Below, piece by piece: positions 50,690 to 59,301 of a stretch of 64,000 nucleotides of DNA. Within the stretch, counting starts at the first letter, position 1. Each line of letters begins with the position of its first letter. Under the pieces are notes generated by a model. The model ran no database searches and was not told where the DNA came from. It was given only the letters and a program-made list of their open reading frames with translations. The position numbers were made by a program, and so were the translations under genes. The stretch is taken from assembly GCF_022760835.1 (NCBI RefSeq), contig NZ_JAKTNQ010000002.1, positions 1 through 64,000 of the forward strand, given 5' to 3'. The DNA is from Thermus altitudinis (GTDB lineage Bacteria; Deinococcota; Deinococci; Deinococcales; Thermaceae).

Positions 50690-51676
50690 ATGGAAGGCAT
50701 GCTGGGAGACGTGCTAACGCCTATCCACGGGGGACCCGATGGAGGCCCCGAGCCCCTCCACGACTTCTCCACCAACGTCAACGCCTTAGGGCCCAATCCG
50801 GTAATCCTGGAATACCTACGGCGGGCCGATCCCAGCCGCTACCCGGACCCCCTCTACCGGAGGCTCCACCGCCTGCTGGCAGAAAGCCACGGGGTCCCGG
50901 AAACCCACGTGGCCGTGGGCACGGGCACCAGCGAACTCATCCACCGCCTGGTCCGTTGGAACTTCCTAAGAGGCCCCATTCTCCTCCTTCAGCCCACCTT
51001 CAGCGAGTACGCCCGGGCCGCCCGGGCCTTGGACCTGCCCCTTTGGGAAACGGAAAGCCCCGAGGAGTTCCTCAGGCTCTTACCCAGAAGCTCCTTGGCC
51101 TTCCTCTGCGTGCCCAATAACCCCACGGGGGAGGTCTACCCCTTTCTGGAGGAGGCCACAACCAGGGCCGGGGGAGCCTTGGTGCTGGACCTGGCCTACT
51201 ACCCTCTGTTGGAAACCCCTTTTCCTCTACCCCAAAACGCCTGGCGGCTCTATAGCCCCAACAAGGCCCATGGCCTCACGGGAGTGCGGGCGGGGTACCT
51301 GGTGGCCCCCTTGGACCTTACCCCCTTTCGTAACCTGGCCCCCTCCTGGCCGGTTTCCGTGTATGGGGAGGCCCTTTTAGAGGGGCACCTGGACCCCGAG
51401 GCCCAGGCGTGGTTGGACCGGGCTAAGGCCGAGCTCCACCGCTTGCGGCGCCTCTTGGCCCAGAGGCTTCGGGAACTGGGCCTCGAGGTACGGGAAAGCC
51501 CCACCAACTTCCTCCTGGTGCGGGTGGGCCAGGCCACGGAGGTGGCCCGGAGGCTTCGGGAAAAGGGGATAAGGGTGCGGGACGCCACCAGCTTCGGCCT
51601 GCCGGAGTGGCTGAGGCTTTCCGCGCAAAGGGAGGAGGCCATCCAGGCCCTGGTGTCCGTGTTGTCCCAAGTATAG
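50690..51676 (+). CDS. cobD: Threonine-phosphate decarboxylase CobD
   Basis: Aspartate-aminotransferase-fold PLP enzyme of 328 residues that makes aminopropanol phosphate for the corrinoid nucleotide loop. The PLP lysine is in YSPNKAHGLTGVRAGY (K192); IHGG, DFSTNVNALGPNP (25-37) and VAVGTGTSELIHRL distinguish it from HisC. ATG 50699 (MLGDVLTP) is an alternative and would fit a leaderless transcript from TAGCAT. It is the first gene of the second cobalamin locus; CbiB, its partner, is at 9.8 kb. Confidence 0.87.
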   Translation: MEGMLGDVLTPIHGGPDGGPEPLHDFSTNVNALGPNPVILEYLRRADPSRYPDPLYRRLHRLLAESHGVPETHVAVGTGTSELIHRLVRWNFLRGPILLLQPTFSEYARAARALDLPLWETESPEEFLRLLPRSSLAFLCVPNNPTGEVYPFLEEATTRAGGALVLDLAYYPLLETPFPLPQNAWRLYSPNKAHGLTGVRAGYLVAPLDLTPFRNLAPSWPVSVYGEALLEGHLDPEAQAWLDRAKAELHRLRRLLAQRLRELGLEVRESPTNFLLVRVGQATEVARRLREKGIRVRDATSFGLPEWLRLSAQREEAIQALVSVLSQV

Positions 51677-51686
51677 TGAGGAGGTG

Positions 51687-51791
51687 ATGGCCCCGGCTGC
51701 CTCCCTTACCCAGGCGGCGGGAAGGCTACGGGAGGGTAGGCCTCCTCGGGTCTTGCCCGAGGGGATCCTGGAGGTGCTGGGTGCAGGCTAA
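51687..51791 (+). CDS. Small ORF between cobD and cobQ-cobU
   Basis: A 34-residue frame (MAPAASLTQAAGRLREGRPP onward) with a full-length Shine-Dalgarno GAGGAGGTG directly before its ATG. It ends 11 bases inside the cobQ-cobU frame, whose GTG start has no ribosome site of its own visible. It could be a leader peptide that couples translation, or the remnant of a longer gene. Function unknown. Confidence 0.35.
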   Translation: MAPAASLTQAAGRLREGRPPRVLPEGILEVLGAG

Positions 51792-53706
51792 GGCCCTCAT
51801 GGTCTGGGGCACAGGAAGCGGCGTGGGCAAAAGCCTGCTCACCGCTGGGCTCCTCCGCCACTTCCGGCGCCAGGGGCTAAGGGTGGCGCCCTTTAAAGCG
51901 CAAAACGTGTCCAACCACGCCCGGGTGGTGGGCGGCGGGGAGATGGCCAGCGCCCAGTGGCTACAGGCCCTGGCAGCGGGGGTTGAACCCGATCCCCGCA
52001 TGAACCCTGTGCTCATCAAGCCCTTGGGCGAGATGGGAAGCCAGGTGGTGGTCCTGGGCCAACTGGACCCCTTCCTTTCGGGGCTCCCTTGGGCCCAACG
52101 CCGACCCCACCTGGAAAGGCCTGTGCGAGAGGCCTTGGAAACCCTAGGCGGGGAGTTTGACCTCCTGGTCCTGGAAGGGGCGGGAAGCCCGGTGGAGCGC
52201 AACCTCTGGCCCGACCTGCCCAACCTCCGGGTGGCGGAGTGGGCGGGAGCCAGGGCCCTCCTGGTGGCGGACGTGGACCAAGGCGGGGCACTGGCCGCCC
52301 TCTACGGCACCTGGGCCCTACTGGGGGAACACCGGGAAAGGCTTTTGGGCTTCGTCCTCAACAAGTTCCGGGGCGATCTCCGCCTTTTGGAACCGGCTTA
52401 TGGTCTCCTGGAGGGCTGGACGGGGATACCCGTCCTGGGCACCTTGCCCATGCTCTCCGTGGCTTTGCCCGAGGAGGATGGCTTCCGCCCCGTGCCCCAC
52501 AGGGGGCCAGGCCCCAAGGTGGCCATCCTGCGCTACCCCCACGCCTCCAACCTGGACGAGTTCTGGCCCCTTTCGGAGCTGGCCCGCCCCGTGTACGTCC
52601 GCACCTTGGAGGAGGCCGAAGGCGCCGAACTCCTCATCCTGCCGGGTAGCCGCCTGCCCGCCAAGGACCTGGCCTGGCTTCGCCCCTTTTTCCCCCTCCT
52701 GCAGGCGCATCTAGCCGCCGGCAAGCCGGTGCTGGCCCTCTGCGGTGGGGCGGAGATGTTGGCGGAGCTCCTCGAGGACGAAGCGGGCGTGGAGGCCCAG
52801 GGGGTGTTCCCGGGCCTTGGCCTCCTCCCCTTCCGGGTGCGGATGGCCAGGGAGAAGACCGTACGCCGAAGCCGGATCCGGCTCAGCGGGCTCGAGGGGT
52901 TTTGGGCTAGGCTTAACGACCTCGAGGTGGAGGGCTACGAGATCCACCACGGCCAGGGGCTCCCTTTGGTACATCAGGAAGGCCCCCTCCTGGCCACCTG
53001 GCTCCACGGCCTCCTGGAAAACCCCGGGGTCCAACGGGCCCTCTTTGGCCGGGAGGCCAGGGGATTGGAGGAGGCCTTAGACCATCTCGCCGACGCCCTG
53101 GAGGAGCACCTGGACCTAAACCGCCTCCACCGGGGCCTGGGGCTTGTCCTAGGCCCTAGCATCCCTTCTGGGCCCAAGGAGGCGGCCAGAGGAAGGGATC
53201 CGGACCCCCCGCCTCCGCCCGGCCTGGTCCTGCTCCTGGGCGGGGCCAAAAGCGGAAAAAGCCGTTATGCGCAAAGGCTGGCCGGTCCCTACGCCACCCT
53301 CATCGCCACCGCGGAAGCCCGGGATGTGGAGATGCAGGAAAGGATCGCCCGCCACCGGGCAGAACGCCCTCCCACCTGGGAGACCCTGGAAGAACCCCTC
53401 CATCTGGCGGAGGCCCTGGAACAGGCCCGCCACCCCACGGTGGTGGTGGACTGCCTTACCCTTTGGGTGGCCAATCTCTTGGAAAAGGGCCTGGACCCCG
53501 TGGCGGAGACCCGGCGCTTTCTCCAGGCGGTGGGGTCCAGCGGCAAGCGGGTCATCGCCGTTTCCAACGAGGTAGGGATGGGGATTGTCCCGGCAAACCC
53601 TCTGGCCCGGCGCTATCGGGACCTTTTGGGCCAGGTGAACGCCCTAGCGGCCGAAGCCGCCCAGGCCGTCTACCTCATGGTGGCCGGCAAGCCCCTGCGG
53701 CTTTAG
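51781..53706 (+). CDS. cobQ-cobU: Fused cobyric acid synthase (CobQ) and adenosylcobinamide kinase/guanylyltransferase (CobU)
   Basis: A single 641-residue frame. Residues 1-455 are CobQ/CbiP: P-loop GTGSGVGKSLLTAG (10-23), VAPFKAQNVSNHA, and a glutamine amidotransferase domain with nucleophile in LALCGGAEML (C321) and the His of the GYEIHHGQ block; it amidates b, d, e and g side chains. A Pro/Arg-rich linker (about 460-482, ending PDPPPPPG) leads to CobU: P-loop LLGGAKSGKS (about 483-492), RHRAERPPTWETLEEP, DCLTLWVAN and VSNEVGMGIVPANPLARRYRDLLG. Both halves look active. Joining a mid-pathway amidase to nucleotide-loop activation in one chain is unusual to me. Confidence 0.9.
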   Translation: MQAKALMVWGTGSGVGKSLLTAGLLRHFRRQGLRVAPFKAQNVSNHARVVGGGEMASAQWLQALAAGVEPDPRMNPVLIKPLGEMGSQVVVLGQLDPFLSGLPWAQRRPHLERPVREALETLGGEFDLLVLEGAGSPVERNLWPDLPNLRVAEWAGARALLVADVDQGGALAALYGTWALLGEHRERLLGFVLNKFRGDLRLLEPAYGLLEGWTGIPVLGTLPMLSVALPEEDGFRPVPHRGPGPKVAILRYPHASNLDEFWPLSELARPVYVRTLEEAEGAELLILPGSRLPAKDLAWLRPFFPLLQAHLAAGKPVLALCGGAEMLAELLEDEAGVEAQGVFPGLGLLPFRVRMAREKTVRRSRIRLSGLEGFWARLNDLEVEGYEIHHGQGLPLVHQEGPLLATWLHGLLENPGVQRALFGREARGLEEALDHLADALEEHLDLNRLHRGLGLVLGPSIPSGPKEAARGRDPDPPPPPGLVLLLGGAKSGKSRYAQRLAGPYATLIATAEARDVEMQERIARHRAERPPTWETLEEPLHLAEALEQARHPTVVVDCLTLWVANLLEKGLDPVAETRRFLQAVGSSGKRVIAVSNEVGMGIVPANPLARRYRDLLGQVNALAAEAAQAVYLMVAGKPLRL

Positions 53707-53709
53707 GAA

Positions 53710-53737
53710 CCGGGGTCCCAGGTGGCCTTAACCCCGG
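53710..53737. terminator. Possible bidirectional terminator
   Basis: CCGGGGT (53710-53716) and ACCCCGG (53731-53737) form a 7-bp stem with a 14-base loop between the converging cobQ-cobU and thioesterase genes, overlapping the latter's stop. No U-run is present. Confidence 0.35.
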
Positions 53738-54156
53738 GAGTGGCCAGAGGCCTCCCACCTCTCCCGCAAGCGGGCAAAGAGGGCCTCCACCTTTTCCTTG
53801 GGCAGGATCACCTGCTCCGTGCGCCCCCGGCCGATCAGGTCCCCCAGCTCGTTGTAGGCCTCCATGGTGGCGTAGACCCGGTTCCCCTCCGTGCGCTCAT
53901 GGCGGGCCACGATCCGCACCCGCATCCCCGGCAAGGCCGAGGCCAGGTGGCGCACCTCCACGTAGCTTCCAATCCCCTCCTCCCCCTCCTCCAGGAAAGG
54001 AAGGATGATCTTCCGCCCCGCCAGCTCCATGTGCTTGGCCATCCAGTAGGTGGCGTACACGGGATGGACCGGGCCCAGCTCCTCAAAGTTCACGGTCATC
54101 TCAGGGGTAACCAAGGTCTCAAACGTCGCCTCAAAACCGATGGGGATGGGGCGCAT
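53728..54156 (-). CDS. Hotdog-fold thioesterase (FlK-like family)
   Basis: A 142-residue protein with the single-hotdog pattern [54 protein letters not shown] and [18 protein letters not shown], the last being the typical strand pair of fluoroacetyl-CoA-type thioesterases. It is the last gene of the liv-paaK operon, 3 bases after paaK. It probably hydrolyses an aryl- or acyl-CoA, and may cover the function of the broken paaI in the same operon. Confidence 0.8.
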   Translation of the reverse strand: MRPIPIGFEATFETLVTPEMTVNFEELGPVHPVYATYWMAKHMELAGRKIILPFLEEGEEGIGSYVEVRHLASALPGMRVRIVARHERTEGNRVYATMEAYNELGDLIGRGRTEQVILPKEKVEALFARLRERWEASGHSRG

Positions 54157-54159
54157 GGC

Positions 54160-55497
54160 CTACTTCCTCAGGTCCAAAACCCGCCGCAGCTTCCCCCCCT
54201 CGCTCCTGGGGGCCTCCCCGGGGGCCAGGAGGGTTACCCTCATGCTCACCCCGATGGTGTCCTTAATCTTGTGGGCCACCTTCTCCCTAAGGGCATGGAG
54301 GCGGTGGTCGGCCTCAATGACCTCATCGGAAAGGGCCTTGCGGCCAATCTCCTGGAAAAAGGCCTGGGAAACCTCCACCCTCAGCTCGGCCTCGTCCAGG
54401 GTTCCCTCCCGCCGCACCACGATCTGGTAATAGGGTTCCACCTCGGGGATCCCTAGGAGCACCGCCTCCACCTGGGTGGGATAGACGTTCACCCCGCGGA
54501 TGATGAGCATATCGTCGGTGCGGCCTAGGATGGGACCCATCCGCACGTGGGTCCGGCCGCAAGCACAGGGCTCATAGGTGAGGAAGGTGAGGTCCCCCGT
54601 CCAGTAGCGCAGGAGGGGCAGGGCCTCCTTGGTGAGGGTGGTGAAGACCAAGACCCCCACCTGGCCCTCGGGAAGGGGCTCGCCGGTGGTAGGGTCCACC
54701 ACCTCGGGAAGGAAGTGGTCCTCCCAGATATGGCTTCCCTGGCGCTCCTCCACGCACTCGTTGGAAACCCCCGGACCGATGATCTCGGATAGCCCGTAGA
54801 TGTTGGTACTCCGCACCCCCAGGCCCTCATCCACCTGCTTGCGGATGGCCTCGGTCCAGGGCTCAGCCCCCAGCACGGCGTACTCCAGGGAAAGCTCCTC
54901 CGGGGAAACCCCCCGCTTCCTAAACTCCTCCGCCAGGGTTTGGGCGTAGGAGGGGGTACAGGAGATCACCTCTGGGCGGAAGTCCTGAATCAGCATGAGC
55001 TGCCGCTCGGTCATGCCCCCGGAAACGGGGACCACGGTCATCCCCAAGGCCTCGGCCCCGGCGTGGAGACCCAGGCCCCCAGTAAAGAGGCCATAGCCAT
55101 AGGCGTTATGGAGCATCATGCCCGGCCTGGCCCCGGCGGCGGCCAGGGAGCGGGCCACCACCTCCGCGAAGACCTGCAGGTCTTTCTTGGTGTAGCCCAC
55201 CACCGTGGGCTTGCCCGTGGTGCCGCTGCTGGCATGGATGCGGGCCACCTCCTCCCGGGGCACGGCGAAGAGGCCAAAGGGGTAGTTTTCCCTGAGGTGG
55301 TCCTTCTTGGTGAAGGGGAGTTTGGGAAGGTCCTCGAGGGTCCGCACCCCCTTCGGGTCCACCCCCACTTCATCCAGAAGCCGCCGGTAGAAGGGCACCC
55401 TTTCGTACACGTAGGCCACCACGGCCCCAAGCCTCTCCTCCTGCAAGGCCCTAAGCTTTTCCCTGGACAGGGTTTCCAGTTCCGGCTGGTACATCAT
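54160..55497 (-). CDS. paaK: Phenylacetate--CoA ligase PaaK
   Basis: An adenylate-forming enzyme of 445 residues that activates phenylacetate. It shows the AMP-binding SSGTTGKPTVVGYTKKDL motif (about 91-108), YGYGLFTGGLGLHAGAEALG, ISCTPSYAQTLAEE, NIYGLSEIIGPGVSNEC and LGRTDDMLIIRGVNVYP (about 322-338), all typical of PaaK. The GGAGG before ATG 55497 lies in the end of paaI. Its position behind a liv-type importer under a PaaR-like site says the importer carries an aromatic acid. Confidence 0.93.
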   Translation of the reverse strand: MMYQPELETLSREKLRALQEERLGAVVAYVYERVPFYRRLLDEVGVDPKGVRTLEDLPKLPFTKKDHLRENYPFGLFAVPREEVARIHASSGTTGKPTVVGYTKKDLQVFAEVVARSLAAAGARPGMMLHNAYGYGLFTGGLGLHAGAEALGMTVVPVSGGMTERQLMLIQDFRPEVISCTPSYAQTLAEEFRKRGVSPEELSLEYAVLGAEPWTEAIRKQVDEGLGVRSTNIYGLSEIIGPGVSNECVEERQGSHIWEDHFLPEVVDPTTGEPLPEGQVGVLVFTTLTKEALPLLRYWTGDLTFLTYEPCACGRTHVRMGPILGRTDDMLIIRGVNVYPTQVEAVLLGIPEVEPYYQIVVRREGTLDEAELRVEVSQAFFQEIGRKALSDEVIEADHRLHALREKVAHKIKDTIGVSMRVTLLAPGEAPRSEGGKLRRVLDLRK

Positions 55498-55845
55498 TCC
55501 GCATCACCTCCAAGGCGAAGTACCATTCCCACAAGACCAGGCGCTGAACCCGCCCTCAGAGACCACCGGATAGGTGTCGGGGGGCCGGAAGAGGTTCGCC
55601 TCCTCTGCCCTGGCCCCCACCCGCACCCCAGTAGGGAGGGGACGGAGGTAATCCGGGCGGCAGGAGAGGCCCACGGCGGACCCCCGGGAGGTGCGGGCCA
55701 AGGCGCAGGTCCCGCGGCCCAGTACCTCGAGGAAGCCCCCGTGGGAGTTGGGGTGCGCCTTGGCCACCACCGCTTCCCCCGGGGCCAGGTACCCAACCTG
55801 GAGGCCCCAGGTGCGCATGGAGGTATCCCCCGGGAACTCCCTCAC
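55494..55845 (-). pseudogene. paaI: Degraded paaI thioesterase
   Basis: The frame begins (GTG 55845, overlapping the livF stop) as a PaaI hotdog protein: LAPGEAVVAKAHPNSHGGFL, then RGSAVGLSCRPDYLRPL. Compared with the family HGGxxxxLxDxA motif, the catalytic Asp position reads Gly-Arg (LGRGTCALA), and several residues before HGG are missing. Near 55548 one extra G in GGGCGGGTT throws the last third out of frame. The original frame is still readable as GLVGMVLRLGGDAE, and its TGA overlaps the paaK ATG as ATGA, which shows where the gene used to end. It probably makes no active thioesterase. Confidence 0.82.
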
Positions 55846-56570
55846 CCTTCCACCTCCCGGGATAGCCCCAAATAGGCCTCCACCACTCGGGGGTCCTGCC
55901 TCAAGGCCTCCGCCGGCCCCTCGAGGACCACCTCCCCCGCCTCCAGTACCAGCCCCCGGTCCGCCAGGGCCAAGGCCACCTTGGCGTTTTGCTCCACCAA
56001 AAGGAGGGTGGTCCCCGCGCCCTTAAGCTCCCCCAGGATGCGGTAGATCTCCCGCACCATCAGGGGAGCCAGGCCCAAGGAGGGCTCGTCCAGAAGGAGG
56101 AGCCGGGGCCTCGCCATAAGGGCGCGGCCGATGGCCAGCATCTGCTGCTCCCCACCGGAAAGGGTACCGGCGGGCTGCCTTCTCCTCTCCAAAAGCCGGG
56201 GGAAAAGGGCATAGACCCTCTCCAGGTCCGGCCTGAGGTTCTCCCGCCGGCGGAAACGGGTAAACCCCCCCAGGAGGAGGTTGTCCTCCACGGAAAGCCC
56301 GGGAAAAAGGGCCCGGCCCTCCGGCACCAGGACCAGACCCCGGGCCAGAAGGCCTTCCGGGCTCCGTAGCCGCACCTCCTCCCCGTCCAGGAAAACCTTC
56401 CCCTCCGCCTGGGCCAGGCCCAAAAGCCCCCGCAGCACGCTGGTCTTCCCCGCCCCATTGGGGCCGATGAGGGTGAGGGCTTCCCCTGGCTTCAGGGAAA
56501 AGGTTACCTCCCGGACCGCCTCCAGGGGCCCGTAGCGCACGGTCAGACCCTGAACGGAAAGGAGACTCAT
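55842..56570 (-). CDS. livF: Branched-chain/aromatic acid ABC transporter ATP-binding protein (LivF-like)
   Basis: A 242-residue ATPase with Walker A GPNGAGKTS (about 36-44), the LivF-specific VPEGRALFPGLSVEDNLLLG (about 85-104), signature LSGGEQQMLAIGRALMARP, Walker B LLLLDEPSLGLAP and LVEQN as the H-loop variant typical of LivF (the switch His is in the following region or replaced). It overlaps the livM-livG fusion and paaI by four bases each. Confidence 0.9.
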   Translation of the reverse strand: MSLLSVQGLTVRYGPLEAVREVTFSLKPGEALTLIGPNGAGKTSVLRGLLGLAQAEGKVFLDGEEVRLRSPEGLLARGLVLVPEGRALFPGLSVEDNLLLGGFTRFRRRENLRPDLERVYALFPRLLERRRQPAGTLSGGEQQMLAIGRALMARPRLLLLDEPSLGLAPLMVREIYRILGELKGAGTTLLLVEQNAKVALALADRGLVLEAGEVVLEGPAEALRQDPRVVEAYLGLSREVEG

Positions 56571-58324
56571 GCCACCTCCTCCTCTCCCAAATAGGCCGCC
56601 CGCACCAGGGGGTTCCTCTGCACCTCCTTGGGGCTTCCTTCCGCAATCTTCTCCCCGTAGTTCATCACCACCACCCGGTCCGCCAGGCCCATGATGAGGT
56701 CCATGTCGTGGTCCACGATCAGGACCGTATAGCCCTCCCTGACCAGGGAACGGAGAAGGGAGGCCAGCTCCCTTTTCTCTTGGGCCCTTAGCCCCGCCCC
56801 CGGCTCGTCCAAAAGGAGCACCTCCGCCCCCGAGGCCAGGACCCGGGCGATCTCCAAAAGGCGCTGTTGGCCCACGGAAAGGCGCTCCGCCTTTTCCAGG
56901 GCCAAGGACTCCAACCCCACCCGCACCAGGGCCCGGTAAGCCGTGGCCAAGGCCTGTTCCTCCTCCTTGCGGGATAGGCCCAAAAGGGCCTGGAAAAAGC
57001 CCGCCCGGGTGCGGCTATGGGTACCCAAGGCGGCGTTTTCCAGCACCGTGAGCTCCGGGAAGAGGTGCGGGTGCTGAAAGGTGCGGCCCAGGCCCAAGGC
57101 ATGGATCCGGTGGGGGGGGAGGCCCGTGATCTCCTGGCCGAAGAGGTAAACCTGGCCCCGGTCGGGGAGCAGGGCCCCGGCCACCAGGTTGAAGGTGGTG
57201 CTCTTCCCCGCCCCGTTGGGCCCGATCAGGGCCAGGATCTCCCCCCGCTTTAGGGAGAAGGAAACCCCAGCCACCGCCAAAAGCCCCCCGAAGGACTTCT
57301 GCAGGCCCCGAGCCTCCAGAACCACCTCACCCCGGGGGCCGTCAGGGCTCCGGAGGGAAAGGGGTTCCCCCTGGGGCAGCCCTGGGTCCCGGCTTGGCAG
57401 GTACCGTTCCACCAGGGGCCAGAGGCCCTTGGGGGCCAGGATAAGGATCAGGGCCAGGATCAGGCCATAGCCGATGGTCTCGTAGTTCCCCTGCCGCCCC
57501 AGAAAGAGGGGCAGGAGGTCCTTCAGCCAGTCCTCGAGGCCGGTGAAAAAAGCTGCTCCCAAAAGCACTCCGGGAATGCTCCCCACCCCTCCCGCCACGG
57601 CCATCACCAGATACTTGATGGAGGCCTCCAGGGAAAAGGGCGTGGGATTGACAAAGCGCAGGAAGTGGGCGTAAAGAAAACCGGCCAGGCCAGCGATGGT
57701 CCCGGAGAGCAAAAAGGCCTTGAGTCTGAGGGCTGCCGGATCCACCCCGAAGCTGGCTGCCGCCAGGGCATCCCCCCTCAGGGCCAAAAGGGCCCGGCCT
57801 ATGCGGCTATGGCGCAGGTTATAGAGGGCCAGGATCAGAAGGGCCAAGAGGAAAAGGGTAAGGAAGGCGTAGCGAAGGCCCGTGTCCAGGGGGATACCGA
57901 AGAGGCCCAGCGGGGGGAGATCGGTAAGCCCGGTGTGCCCCCCTGTAAGCCCCACCAGGTTCCCCGCCAGAATGTACAGGGCCACCTGCCAGGCGATGGT
58001 GGAAAGGGGCAGGAAGTGGCCCTTCAGCCGCACCGTAAGCCCCCCCAGGAGCAAAGCCAGCAGAAACGCCGACCCCAGCCCTGCCAGAAGCCCCAGCCAA
58101 GGAGAAAGCCCCAGCTTAAGGGTAACAAGGGCTGTGGCATAGGCCCCCATCCCCATGAAGGCCGCCTGGGCGAAGCTGGTCATCCCCGCCAAGCCCGTAA
58201 GCACGTAAAGGGAAAGGGCCACCATGGCCGAGAGGGCGAAAAAGTTCAGCAGGGTGAGGTAGTAGGGAAAGGGGGAGAGTACCCAGGGCAAAAGGAGCAA
58301 CAAAAACCAAAGGTAGCGCATCAC
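56567..58324 (-). CDS. livM-livG: Fused ABC permease and ATP-binding protein (LivM-LivG)
   Basis: A 585-residue chain. Residues 1-310 are a LivM-type permease with about 9 helices (GLAGMTSFAQAAFMGMGAYATALV, ALRGDALAAASFGVDPAALRLKAFLLSG, MAVAGGVGSIPGVLLGAAFF). After a linker, residues 335-585 are a LivG ATPase: IGPNGAGKSTTF (about 366), HALGLGRTFQHPHLFPELTVLENAALG, LSVGQQRLLEIARVL, VLLLDEPGAGL and VDHDMDLIMGLADRV. Permease-ATPase fusion removes the need to match these two subunits' amounts. It overlaps livH and livF by four bases each. Confidence 0.92.
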   Translation of the reverse strand: MMRYLWFLLLLLPWVLSPFPYYLTLLNFFALSAMVALSLYVLTGLAGMTSFAQAAFMGMGAYATALVTLKLGLSPWLGLLAGLGSAFLLALLLGGLTVRLKGHFLPLSTIAWQVALYILAGNLVGLTGGHTGLTDLPPLGLFGIPLDTGLRYAFLTLFLLALLILALYNLRHSRIGRALLALRGDALAAASFGVDPAALRLKAFLLSGTIAGLAGFLYAHFLRFVNPTPFSLEASIKYLVMAVAGGVGSIPGVLLGAAFFTGLEDWLKDLLPLFLGRQGNYETIGYGLILALILILAPKGLWPLVERYLPSRDPGLPQGEPLSLRSPDGPRGEVVLEARGLQKSFGGLLAVAGVSFSLKRGEILALIGPNGAGKSTTFNLVAGALLPDRGQVYLFGQEITGLPPHRIHALGLGRTFQHPHLFPELTVLENAALGTHSRTRAGFFQALLGLSRKEEEQALATAYRALVRVGLESLALEKAERLSVGQQRLLEIARVLASGAEVLLLDEPGAGLRAQEKRELASLLRSLVREGYTVLIVDHDMDLIMGLADRVVVMNYGEKIAEGSPKEVQRNPLVRAAYLGEEEVA

Positions 58325-59298
58325 TCCTCCACCGTCCTAGCCCTCAGGCTCTGGTAGAAAAGGGCGGGCACCAGGAGTAGGAAGACCAAGGCCTCCTTGT
58401 AGGCGCTGGCGTAGAAGCTGGTAAAGCTTTCAAATAGTCCCACGAGAAGCGCCCCCAAGAAGGCCACCGGGTAACTGGCAAGCCCCCCCAGGATGGCGGC
58501 CACGAATCCTTTAAGCCCCAGCATAAAGCCCATGAAATAGGCGGCATTGATGAGGGGAGCCAAAAGAAGCCCGGACAGGGCCGCCAGTAGGCTAGCGATG
58601 CCAAAGGCCACCATCCCCGCTTCCTCCGGACGTATGCCAGAAAGCCGGGCTCCCAAGCGGTTCTCCGCCGCCGCCAAAAGCGCCTTGCCGAAAAGGGAAA
58701 AACGGAAAAAGAGGTAAAGGCCCGCCAGGCTCAAGGCGGCGAAGAGGAGGACCAAAACCCCCTGCCAGGAAAGGCCCACCATGACCTCCCCGGAAAGGAG
58801 GGGGGCGGGCCGGAACTGCTCGGGGCCGAAGAAGACCAGGCCCAGGCCCTGGTAGGCCACGTGGAGGCCTACGGCCATGATGAGAAGGGAGAGCACCGTG
58901 GCCCCCCGCATGGGCTGGAAGAAGACCCTATAGGTGGCCACCCCCAGGTAGACCACCAGGAGCACCGCCGCCCCATGGGCCAAAAAGGGCCTGCCCTGGG
59001 CTACCAGGAAAAGGAGGAAAAGCCCCACCCCTCCCAGAAGGGGCAGCAGGGCCCCCCGGCCCCGGTCCATCAGGGCCCAGGCCCCCCCCAGGGCCAGGGC
59101 CAGCCACAGGGTACCGGGAAGCTTCCCTTCCAAAAGCCACACCAGGGAGAGGGGGGCGAACATGAGCAGCTCCCCGATCGGCACCAGGATCACCCGGGTA
59201 ACGGCGAAAACCAAGACCAGGGAGAGGGCCAGAAGCCCGTAGACCACCCCGTTTTGCAACCCGTCCAAGAGTAGGAAGCTGAGGATGGTGGCGTCCAT
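58321..59298 (-). CDS. livH: Branched-chain/aromatic acid ABC transporter permease (LivH-like)
   Basis: A 325-residue permease: the LLLDGLQNGVVYGLLALSLVLVFAVTRVI opening (about 9-37) is the LivH signature, and the conserved ENRLGARLSGIRPEEAGMVAFGIASLLAALSGLLLAP loop (about 211-247) and LKGFVAAILGGLASYPVAFLGALLVG complete it. It lies 3 bases after livK and overlaps livM-livG. Confidence 0.9.
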   Translation of the reverse strand: MDATILSFLLLDGLQNGVVYGLLALSLVLVFAVTRVILVPIGELLMFAPLSLVWLLEGKLPGTLWLALALGGAWALMDRGRGALLPLLGGVGLFLLFLVAQGRPFLAHGAAVLLVVYLGVATYRVFFQPMRGATVLSLLIMAVGLHVAYQGLGLVFFGPEQFRPAPLLSGEVMVGLSWQGVLVLLFAALSLAGLYLFFRFSLFGKALLAAAENRLGARLSGIRPEEAGMVAFGIASLLAALSGLLLAPLINAAYFMGFMLGLKGFVAAILGGLASYPVAFLGALLVGLFESFTSFYASAYKEALVFLLLVPALFYQSLRARTVEE

Positions 59299-59301
59299 GG
59301 C

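Noticed and set aside
50507-50690. Cobalamin riboswitch before cobD
   Set aside because: I looked for the B12-box and its core arms on both strands and found only simple hairpins.
50560-50691. Small minus-strand frame beginning MLRLSALATVALALFP
   Set aside because: It looks like a signal peptide but has no ribosome site, a Pro/Gly/Arg-rich remainder, and overlaps the cobD promoter and hairpins.
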